A stretch of 49,040 nt of DNA from NCBI GenBank assembly GCA_946803715.1, contig CAMPET010000072.1, positions 173,912 through 222,951 on the forward strand, written 5' to 3'. This DNA is from Beroe ovata (lineage: Eukaryota > Ctenophora > Nuda > Beroida > Beroidae). Below the pieces are notes generated by a model. It ran no database searches. It was not told the origin of the DNA and saw nothing but the letters and a program-made list of their open reading frames with translations. The translations under genes and the position numbers were made by a program. Positions 32,048 through 43,200 of this stretch are shown in pieces; position 1 is the first letter of the stretch, and every line of letters begins with the position of its first letter.

Positions 32048-32672
32048 GGCGCAGTGTTCACTCGGGTCCGCCCTTTTTTCGAACCCTATACTATACCATG
32101 CAGGGGCACTTTGCTCTAGCTCTATTGCATGTTGTACTGTTGTAGCGTTTGATGAGTTGATTCTTCCGGCAATACCCCATGTGTGGGGTTTAAATGACAT
32201 TTCATGCTTGGTCACGAAGCTCACGGGCCTCAAAGTTTGTTGAAGTAATGAAAGCAGCACGACGCGCGCAAGGAACTCACGTGACAAAAACTGCTAGTAT
32301 TAGCTCTATGCTCTAGATGCAATTGCAAAGGAAAATCGGTTTAATAAAATGACCTGGGCGCGGTAGAATACACCCAATACTGCTTTTTGAACCAGGCCAC
32401 TTTTACTATTGAAATGGTCGATTTCTGGTCCTTTATCCTGTTCATGGAATTGGACTCAAAACAGGAGTTTTTGTCACAATGTCACGTGGATATCTCGCGC
32501 GCGTCGTGTTGCTTTCATTATTTTCGCAAAGTTCGAGGCCCGTGACCAAGCATAGGATGCCATTTGCCCATTTATACCCCCACACATGGGATATAGCCGG
32601 AATCAGCTCATCGAGCTAAGTGCTCCATTGTGCATTGGGTTTGAAAAAAGGGCGGGCCCTATCAGTTCACTG
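32048..32672. mobile_element. Large imperfect inverted repeat (foldback-like)
   Basis: The left arm (about 32048-32298) and the right arm (about 32463-32672) are reverse complements, separated by about 165 bp. Shared blocks include TTTTTGTCAC, CACGTG, GCGCGCGTCGTG, TTGCTTTCATTA, CCCACACATGGG and AAAAAAGGGCGG. Both arms encode a similar short peptide reading outwards. A foldback or MITE-type transposon remnant is the simplest reading; target-site duplications were not identified. Confidence 0.7.
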
Positions 32673-33806
32673 AGTAGAATAGGGGTGCGCAACGCGTGCA
32701 CACGCGGGAACACGAATGCGACTAAAATGTAAAAGGACAACTGGATATTTCATATAATCATATTCTTATATTTATCGCTATCTTACGACAAATGACAATT
32801 TGAATTTCAATTACTATAAGTAGAACTAAAACTTAAAGTAGCTATAAGGTTTTTCAGTTATTAATACTATTACTAATAGTAATAGAATTCGGTCGGATAC
32901 GTATGATTATTGTCACACACGAGCTGAACCCTATGAAATGCATCCTTGAATATCAGTAGTACAGAAATCGGAGATACGTATGCGATCACTATCAGATCTT
33001 CATCCTTCACCTATGATATGTATAAGATTTGAACAATGAACATATCAACATTTTGGAGCTAAAGTGATGAGATTGAGAAGTGAATCTGAAAATAGAAATA
33101 GAATAAAATCAACAAAATCTGAAATTGACTAAAATATTTCTGTCCCCGATATTAACATAAAGACGGTCTCCGATTGCTTTTCAAATCATCATGCATCACG
33201 AGTTCACGCTATATTAAAACGTTTTCTTTAATTTAGGCTGACTAAGTTTAAGCAGTAGAGCAAATCGACACTTTCGAATAAAGGTGGACACCCTTAAATT
33301 ACTATTAGTCCACTAATTAAGTGGTCAACTAAGATCTCTGATTATAGATTTTATAATTATAGCGGACTTCCACTGTGTTGATATTGAGTCCTTCCATTAT
33401 TACTTTTAGTTTATCTGGCTTTTTACCACACAATCGACACAATATAAGCATCGTGTCACCCAATTCTATCTAATCAATAATGGCAAGATCTGATTTCTGA
33501 AATATAACCAAGATAAGCGGTGGCCTGCAGTTATACCATGTGATATGATCATCTGAAATCTATAAAATTCTGCGAATTAATCAACTGTATTTACATACAC
33601 ATATCACTGCTTTCATACGTATCAGCAATGCATCATACGAAAGGTAAAAACCTGCGGTGTAAATTTTCCAGTGTGTATAAAACACGCTTGAAAGTTTTCG
33701 GATGAATATTTTTCACCTCTTCTTATTTCATATCATTATGTACACGTCATGAGCTCTATAAGTATAAGTATAAATACGCGGGGGAACTATACACGCGAAC
33801 TATAAA
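32673..33806. other. AT-rich spacer 3' of the receptor phosphatase gene
   Basis: No coding signal recognised. It should contain the 3' untranslated region of the receptor gene at its right end. Confidence 0.5.
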
Positions 33807-36800
33807 CTACACTTTGGTATCGTTCAGTTCATCAAGTTCGTCACTTTCGCTTGTCGAGACGTACGGATTCTCCACCACTCCTCTCACATCCAGCTCTGCA
33901 AGAATGGGGAATGTGGTGGGGGATAATGCAGGGAATTAGGGAGACAGTTATGTAGGAAATTTAGGGGAATAAAGGAGGGAACAATGATGGGAGTGAGGGG
34001 GAGCGCGTTAACAAATGATTCAATAAGGGGGGTGCGAAGTTATTGCGTGGGAAATGGGAATAGAGGGATTTTGTATTGCATAAGATCTGTTTTAGCTACG
34101 ACGTAACTCACTTTTTCTGAATCCATTCGGGCGAAGAACCTCAAGTTCATCACTGCTTACGATGTCTAGTATTACTCTGTGGAGGAACTTGTACTGCATC
34201 TGAGGATAATGAGGATAGTGAGGATAGTGAGGATAGTGAGAGAGTGAGGATAATGAGGATAGTGAGGATAGTGAAGATAGTGAGGATAGTGAGGATAGCG
34301 AGGATAGTGAGAGTGAGGATAGTGAGAGAGTGGAAAATGTGGAGTAGGGGAAGTGAGGAATGACTATGAGGAGTTTATATGAATGATTGAGGTGGGAGCG
34401 AAGAATGAGTGAGGAATAGTAAACGTGAAGTGGGGGAGCGATGAGTAGATGATGGCTGTGGTTCAACACTTGGCTGTGTATTCTTAGCGCGCACCCGCAC
34501 ACTGACATACATCCCCTGGTAAAACCCCATTGTGATTCCTGGGAATCTTTATAGCGATAGTTGGTAGTCGTTGTCCGAGTTATAATGAGATATGAACACG
34601 TACCGACATTATTCCATGATGNTTCCAATGAATGCTCCTGTGCGACCCGTACCAGCGCTGCAGATAAGAGGAGTTAGTAACATGGTAACATGGTAACAGT
34701 GAAACATGGTAACAGTATGACATTGTAACAACATGACATGGTAACAATGTAACATGGTAACAGTGTAACATGGTAACAGTGTAGCATGGTAACAGTGTAA
34801 CATGGTAACAGGGTAACATGGTAACAGTGTTAAACAGTAGCAATGTAACATAGTAACAGTATAAAATGGTAACAGTGTAACATGGTAACAGTGTTACACA
34901 GTAGCAATGTAACATAGTAACAGTATAACATGGTAACAGTGTAACATGGTAACATGGTAACAGTGTAACATGGTAACAGTGTAACATGGTAACAGTATGA
35001 CATGGTAACAATGTAGCATGGTAACTATGTAGTATGGTTACAGGGTAACATGGTAACAGTGTTACACAGTAGCAATGTAACATAGTTACAGTATAACATG
35101 GTAACAGTGTAACATGGTAACATGGTATCAGTTTAACATGATAACAGTGCAACATGGTAACAATGTAACAGTGTAACATGGTAACAGTATGACATGGTAA
35201 CAATGTAACATGGTAACAATGTTACATGGTAACAATGTAGTATGGTAACAATGTAACATGGTAACATGGTAACAGGGTAACGAGTTAACAGTGTTACACA
35301 GTAGCAATGCAACATAGTAACAGTTTAACATTGTAACAATGGAACATGGTAACAGAATAACATAGCAACAGCGTAGCAGTGTAACATGGTAACATGAGGA
35401 ATATCTGAAGAGCCGCGGTGTAGCTATTGACTATTGAACTGTAACCATGGTGATTGGCGAGTAACCATGGTTACACGTCAATGGCGAGCCCAGAGCCATC
35501 ATGGTGATGGGCCGTACCTGCAATGGCAGATGAGAGGTCCAAGGGGTGGTCTAACAAACAGAACGTGTCTGATGTTGTAGATAAACTCGACAAACTCGTT
35601 AGATCGAGTGGGCACGTCGAAATCGGGCCATCCCACGTAATTGAACATGTATACCTCCCTTGCTTCTTCCTACAACAGTGATCATTAGCAGGTCAGAACT
35701 TCTTACAATAGTTATGATAAGCAGATATATACATCATTCAGATTGACATACCACATTACATATGTATACTGGGTATACTGCATCTACTATTATCTCATTA
35801 TGTCACACCCACCCAGTCTCCCATTACCCCCAGCCCCCACCCCTGATCACCGTTCAACAGTCTTGTAGCACATGCACCCCTCCCTCCCGGTCCTCACCTC
35901 ATCAGCGTGCTTGACTTGGAATGTGTACACGACAAAGTAGTCGCTCTCCTGCTTGTCCAGCCGAGTGACGGACACCTTGCCGAACTTCTTGGTACGCTCT
36001 TCCACACTCGGCCAATACACGATACTCTTCATCTTACCATTCTCTTCCACCCGAGTCAGGTTCACTATGATCGTGCTCTGCGGGGAGTGATGGGTATTTG
36101 GTGAGTGGAATTTGGTGAGTGGAATTTGGTGAGTGTAACTGGTGAGTGGACTTTGGTGAGTGGAANGAGTGGAACTGGTTAGTGAAACTGGTGAGTGAAA
36201 CTGGTGAGTAGAACTTGGTGAGTGGGATTTAGTGAGTGGAATTTGGTAAGTGAAACTTGTGAGTGGAACTGGCGAGTGGAACTGGTGAGTGGAATTTTGT
36301 GAGTGAAACCGTTGTTGAGTGGAATTTGGTGACTGAAACTGGTGAGTGTAAATGGTGAGTGTAAATGGTGACTGGAACTGGTGAGTGGAACTGGTGAGTG
36401 GAACTGGTGAGTGNNNNNNNNNNNNNNNNNNNNNNNNNNNNNNNNNNNNNNNNNNNNNNNNNNNNNNNNNNNNNNNNNNNNNNNNNNNNNNNNNNNNNNN
36501 NNNNNNNNNNNNNNNNNNNNNNNNNNNNNNTGAACTGGTGAGTGGAACTTGGCGAGTGTAATTTGGTGAGTGGAATTTGGTGAGTGTAATTTGGTGAGTG
36601 AAACTGGTGATGGGAATTTGGCGAGTGGAACTGGTGAGTGGAACGCAAACACCAACTGGTGAGTGATGAGTAACTATGCAATTATATACAGTAAAAGGTG
36701 AGGAGAAGAGGGTTCGTGAATTTGAAACAACAATTATAATAGGTGAGGGATACATTTATATTTATATTCTTCTGCCTCAACATACCTTCTTCTCCCACGT

Positions 36801-37245
36801 CATTCTCCAGAAATCGTCCAGAGTCTCGTAGAGTGGCGCCTGGGTGGCGACAAACACGCGTGGCTTGTGGTATCCGTGAATGTAGCTCGCGTTGATGTAA
36901 TCAGAGTGAACGTCGTCCCCAATGATGGACAGCTTCACACGGGAATGATCGACTGAGAGAAATGGGGGATGCAGAACCGCAGGGGGTGAGGGCAAAATAA
37001 TGGGACTTTTTACCAATGTCTCCCATTATTACTTTAATTTGGGAGCAGGTGAAAAATCTTAGGGGGGATTGCAGTTGCATGGAAAGTGTGATAACTCACA
37101 TGGAATAATGTTCTTGTATCTATTTTTAGAATCATTCTCTGGTATTGATCCGTGGTAACAGGTGTTGTTATCGTCGAATGCATCGAACGTGCTGAATTCC
37201 TGCTTTAGTTCCTTATCATCATTGCGTGTCAGAAGATCGTAGTAT
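33807..37245 (-). CDS. Receptor phosphatase: PTP catalytic domain and C-terminal tail
   Basis: Exons 37100-37245, 36786-36952, 35898-36077, 35518-35669, a fragment 34623-34657, 34112-34199 and 33807-33895. Motifs in order: SKNRYKNIIPFDHSRVKL, SDYINASYIHGY, FWRMTWE, YWPS, the WPD loop (YVGWPDFDVP), and the P-loop HCSAGTGRTG with Cys nucleophile and Arg in place. An intron splits the P-loop Ser codon. The fragment is cut by the N at 34622, and as assembled it reaches an in-frame stop (TAA). The exon for the E-loop to Q-loop segment (about 35 residues) before MQYKFLH is not identified. The last exon ends ENPYVSTSESDELDELNDTK-V-stop; there is no second PTP domain. Confidence 0.85.
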
Positions 37246-40200
37246 CTGAGGTAGGATTGTATCATACGGGGTGAACAAGAGAGACAAATGAAAGTAAACG
37301 ATCGAAGGGTGAGAGGAGAGAAGTGTGAGGTAAGGACAGAAGTGTGGGGTGAGGAGACAAGTGTGAAGTGAGGAGAGAAGTGTGGAGTGAGGAGAGAAGT
37401 GTGGGGTGAGGAGAGAAGTGTGGAGTGAGGAGAGAAGTGTGGAGTGAGGAGAGAAGTGTGTNGTGGAGTGAGGAGAGAAGTGTGGGGTGAGGAGAGAAGA
37501 GTGGAGTGCGTGAGGAGAGAAGTGTGGGGTGAGGGGAGAAGTGTGGGGTGAGGAGAGAAGTGGAAAGAAGAGATATCAACTCACTTGCTAAAATCTGAAA
37601 TGTGAACTGGTCTTGACATAAGTGGAGCCTTCTTGTCTGCCTCACTGAGTTTTAGACTGACTTTGTTCATGGGCACACCCGATCCTTCTTCCGCTGCCAT
37701 ATTCTCGATAGGATCGACGAATCCCAACTTCTTACCACTGACTCTGAACAAACTCAAGTTAGAATGAGCTACAATTTGAGGGAAACACAATGATCAAGAC
37801 TCAATGAGCGTGTCACAACATTTCCATCGAGTCTAATATACTCACTGACTTTGATTGTTGAGTTAAATAGTTCAGGTTGAGTATTGGAGATGGGCATATT
37901 AATCGAATTTGAAATAAATTGCCTTGATCGGATAAAATTCAATTAATGACGTATAATGACCACTGTTAACTCGAAAAAGCTGTTTGTTGAATGGAATGGG
38001 GGAAAGGGGGCTATTGGATTGACCGAGTGATTTACTAAATGCGGTGGCTGCGAACATATCTAATATCTATATTCACGGCAAGTTATCATAGTTCAGTTCA
38101 AGAGCTGAGTCAGTGGTACTGTGTCCATATAATTGAGGAGGCGGAGGCCGCAAGAGATCGTCTGTGTACGGTATCGCAGCAGTACTGCTGCTGATCCTAA
38201 CGGACGACATAATGTCGGGAAGGGTACTGTGATGAGGTACTCGTGGTCTCTCCGTTATCATATCCCTGAGAAAACTATATCCATCAGAGAGACATCGGTC
38301 TATGAACTACAGCTGTCACAGTAGACGAGCTGTCATTGGACCATTGGTCAACGGACATTACGAGACGGGCTATCATTGGTCAATGGACATCACGAGACGG
38401 GCTATCATTGGTCAATAGACATCACGAGACGGGCTATCAATATCATTGGTCAATGGNCGGGCTATCATTGGTCAATGGACATCACGAGACGGGCTGTCAT
38501 TGGTCAATTGACATCACGGTCACAAGATAAGTCACAGTGATGAGTAATGGGTCAATTTGAAGTTTGAACTCAAAGACGTAGACTCATTAATCGTTGGTTT
38601 CAATACTAAACATCCAAAATTGGAGATAGAGACCACATTCCATTTTTCCAAAAGTGCGTGGAAAACACTTGCTATAACCAAGTGAAATATACATCATCAA
38701 GAGTGTCAATTCTCAGATTTGAAATTGCTGTTTCAAATATCAAATTTAACAACAATCATAAGTGATAAAAATCTACAAAGCCAAGAAGATGAACTGTTTT
38801 TTCTATTCGATTTTGTTGTGCAAATGATTTTTATGTATCTGGTCACGAACTTGAAATGTAATAAATTAATAGTATCTATAACACATATGCTTTGAACAGA
38901 AAACACAAATTAAATCAACACAAAGGGTAAACTATGTACAAACTTATATAATAAACACTGTGTTTACTGAATTAAAATCGCTAGCTGATCTACACTCACT
39001 TAACAAAATCACACGGCATGTACAACATAAGTAGTTTCGACCAGATATCAAAGTAAGAAGCCACAGTCCACACACCTACTAAAATGAATCAGGGCTTATT
39101 TGGCTAGAGCCATTTGGTGAATTGAGGTTACTTAATACTTATCGATAAGGAGGGCAGGCGCTATTACACGAATTACTGTATATCGTGTATTCATAGCGTG
39201 ATGCCATGGCGTGCCATATGCGTGCGAGATTCGAATCTATAACCCAATTTCCTGCATCAACTGAATAACTGGTGGATGCCCTCTCTACTTCAGACACTCA
39301 GCAAAGATATGGGCAGAATCACGAGAGAGTTTTAGCAGGGGAGAGAAAAAGAGAGTGATGATGCTGCTTCACAAGATGAGACCAATCTTATCAAACAGCA
39401 GGAGATCAACAGATATGTAAGGTAGTATATAGCGGCCCTGATTTATTACTATCCTATAAATAGCTAAGAGTGTTTCCGTGCTTGGAGGAGAAGCGATATT
39501 TGTAGGTGACCGCGGTAATTATTAGCGGTGATCATGTTCGGCAGTTACTATATGTTACATGTTGGTGTAACATGGGACACCACACTACAAATCATAGTCG
39601 TTGTTCACAGCAGGGTTCTTGATGGTGAGGGTTCCGGATTTCATATTATCCGCAACGGGTTGCTGCTCAGTCGGGGAATGAGGCGTTGTCACGGTAACCA
39701 TGTCCATTTCCTGTCGTCGGCGGGCTCTGTGGTGATGTTGAAAGTGATGTTAGAGAGAGAGTGTTGTCGCACGTGCATCTCAGTGTGATTGTAGCAGCAC
39801 GTGTGTGGTTGTAGCAGAACGTGTGTGGCTGTAGCAGCACGTGTGTGGTTGTAGCAGCACGTGTGTGGTTGTAGCTCTGTGGTCGAAACACGTGTGTGGT
39901 TGTAGCACGTGACGCGCAGCACACGTGTAGCAGTAGCAGGAGACATTGTGATTCCGCATCTCTGTTTTCGAGAGAACAGTTCCAACAGTACATTATAGTG
40001 TAAACTCTCTGCATGTTTAGCACACGTTGGAGTACTTGTATTGGGTGTAGTGTACAACTACACGTATACATTGTACACCATGTATATTGTACAATGTATA
40101 ATGTATATTGTACATCGCATATAGCTGCTTACAGCCAGCATGATCACAGGAAAGCAGTATATGAACAGCGACTATAGCATGGACCCCATATTGTGCAATG

Positions 40201-43200
40201 AGGGAGTAGGGACTTCGACAATTTGCTTCATGGCCCAACAACTCAGTCAAATTCAGTTTATTATTAAGATTCAATGACTGACTATAATAATTCTACGCTT
40301 ATAAGAAGACAGGGAACTTAATATGGACATGAACACGGATCACATGGTCACAATTTACGTACACACAATATAATCACGATACTAACACCATTATGACATG
40401 GTGAAAATTACCACAGAGATTCTACAAAGTTACAATGGCTACATCCAGTACAATTTGAAGACAAAAACGCGCACTTTCACTGCACGACGAGGGGGTGCTT
40501 TTTGGTAAACCTGTGATCAGGCTGCTTGGGTTGGGGTTCAGGCGCAACCTTGCCACACCTTACACACCACCCCCTAAGAGGATTGAGTCCACAATTGAAC
40601 GCTTATTGAACACTTATTGAGACTATTGAACAAATATTGAGATTTGAGACTAGTATAGAAGGCGTGTCTATTTTCTATTTAACACCCTGTGCTTAATAAC
40701 AAGACGAGTTACGTGATTTTATACACGGCCGTGGCACTTTTGAAACTTATCAATAAAACACGATAACCAAAACAAGATTAACCCCGGTCAATCCCATACT
40801 TTTCTGAGTTTCTTCCCTATTCAGTACTTGGTCATGATCTCATTAAATTTACAACTCACTGGCAGGATCAGGGGTAAGCTTAACCCGATCCCTTTCAAAT
40901 ATTGTAGCTGCAAAATTCGAGAATTTCTCGTAAAAATGCAATCAGCGATTGAGTTTTTAGCACGTGGGCACGTGTGTATGTGCACGTGAACACGTGTTCC
41001 ACGAACGTGTGCACGTGTGTATGTGCACAGAATTATATAGTTGTTCAGCTGCTGTGGAGGGCAATGCTTCCTATCCAGGATATGCTGCAGGAGTAGTATC
41101 ACCCTGGCTGATAATAGACTAATAGAGCAGCAAGGTGCTTGTAGAATGTATACACGGAGAGCGCACATCCAGTTTTCCTATGCGAAATTGCATGGAAATC
41201 GGGTTAAAATTCTGAGGAAAGTATTTGAATGTTTGTATCGATAGTATCACTGTCACGAGAACAGTATCCAAAAACTCGCCCACAGATACCACGAAAATGG
41301 CAGCACCCAAACTATTGAAAAGCTCTACATAATGATCCCGACTATAGATTCTGAACCTAATCAATCATTGACACTGACAGCGTATATGATGAGTGTATAC
41401 TATACTAATAGCCATGTAATTCAGCTAGCGGTACAACAGGAGATGGAATGGGAGCTCAGGGGAGGACGAGATTTTAGAAATAGGAGTATCATGAATATGA
41501 TATCATACTGCAATCGGGATAGTTTAGTACGTCATTCTGATACACAATTTCCTATAGGCCGGACGCACGGGATATAGGGATGAAACTACGACATAACACA
41601 GATACTGTGATTATCTTACTTGTAAGCAGTTTGTTTCTTCTTCCTCCATTGTATCAAGATGAATATAAAGAGAAGGATAACAGCAACGCCCAGCACCACC
41701 ACTATAACTATCACGGCAGTCATGACTTTGGACGTCGATTGTTCTGTGGAGAGAGTGGGCGGGTTATTTCCCGCACGAATTACAGGTGCAAAATGTAGGA
41801 AACTCCATCTGTGGCCCGCAGGCATCATACATTGCTTGCTGAATCAAGGACAAGCTCAGGATGCAATATCAGAATAGGTCGCGACAAACAGCGTAACGTG
41901 CCAAGTATTATAGGTGACATGGTGACAATATGCCAGGGCAATCAGACTTTACAGCAACACGTCACTGTGCATGATATTATCCAGAGTTAATTGTTTCCAT
42001 GGTAACTGCATGGTCTCCGCGCAGATACTCACTTATACACGTGCTGAAGTCAGGGAGCTGCCCGTTGGAACATGTGTACGTCTTGACGGGGGCATCCTCA
42101 GCCACTTCATACCCTGTCATGCAGGCCATGGTGATCGTCTCGTCGTGAAGGAGGAAGTCCTTCGTGATGGAGTCGTGGATGAACCGTTCATTCAGGTACG
42201 TGTCCGTGTACTTGGCGAGGCTACACGTGGCTGTACAATAGTATAAGTGTGAGCTAAATGCAGATAGGTTATTAAATAGCAGATAGGTTACATTATTAAG
42301 CAGTGGTAATTTGATTGACGAAATGAAGTCCCACATCACGTACCGTAACACTGCAGATATGTCGCCTTAGAACATTGGAACAGTGTACTCGCCACACCGT
42401 ATGCTTTAGCGTATCCATCGTCACACGACAGTTTGAGGTAGGTATCGTGAAGCACCTTTGCCCCGCTAGGTGGGACAAATGCCTCATACGCGTTAACTGC
42501 GGCCTTCACAACACAAACAGTGCTGGAATCGAGGCACTGTGTGGACACTGTAGACCCTTTTTGTAGGGTCTCGTCATCACCACTACATGCTGTACAGGCA
42601 GCAATGTTGTTACCGATGTTGTAAGTGTTGAAGTCACATATGGCACATGTTTGGTCGCCATTGTTGTCCGTTACCACACCGTATCCACTAGGACACGTAC
42701 TGCACGTGCCATCGAGACTAATGCTGCCCGCGGGGCAGGTAGTTGTGGGCGCATCAGCATTCACCGTTATCACATCAGCTGTGACAGTGGCCCTCTTCCT
42801 CGAGCCGTCATCTACCTCGAATATGATATCAGTCCCATCAGCATTGAGTGCTGACACGTCATCTGTTATAACGGTCTTGTCAGCAAGGACAGCGGTCTGT
42901 GTCAGCTTGAACGAGACATCGAGTTTAGTGGGAGTAGATGCGGAGTCATAGACACACGTGAACTCCTCCCATGTACACGTGAGGGACGTGAGACACGATA
43001 CGACACCACCTTCAATCAGTGCCTGCTTCAGAGCTTCCTCAGTTGTTGATATGAGACTGGAAGTACAAATATCTGTAGTAACCTCTATGTCCATGTCAGT
43101 GGTAGAGATTCTAGATACAGCTTCCACAGCAACTGTAGAAATGAGGTTTGATATATTATATGGAGATTCAGATAGAATGATAAAGCGCAAAATTCGAAAA

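Larger units (their letters stand above)
38526..41619 (-). other. Large receptor intron between transmembrane and juxtamembrane exons
   Basis: Apart from the possible alternative exon, it holds a 20-bp E-box repeat (39780-39915), a second dispersed-repeat copy (40789-40847) and a cluster of CACGTG palindromes (40960-41035). A B-box-like GAGATTCGAATCTATAACC near 39228 may mark a SINE remnant. No other exon is convincing. Confidence 0.5.

Noticed and set aside
34460-34530. Candidate for the missing phosphatase exon (frame with MYVSVRVRAKNTQPS)
   Set aside because: It has a fair acceptor (TTTTACCAG) but no donor of the phase needed to reach MQYKFLH, and only weak resemblance to the family.
34580-35203. 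Long minus-strand ORF of about 207 codons rich in CYHVTLLPCYTV
   Set aside because: It is a translation of the 15-16 bp minisatellite in the receptor intron; all frames stay open because the unit lacks stops.
35847-36755. Minus-strand ORF of about 300 codons spanning the N gap
   Set aside because: Only 35898-36077 is a real exon (PTP domain). The rest is minisatellite translated as LTSSTHQFHSP.
38077-38261. Separate cytosolic phosphatase gene starting at ATG 38261
   Set aside because: Not excluded, but a good acceptor four bases before the ATG and a phase match to the transmembrane exon favour an internal exon.
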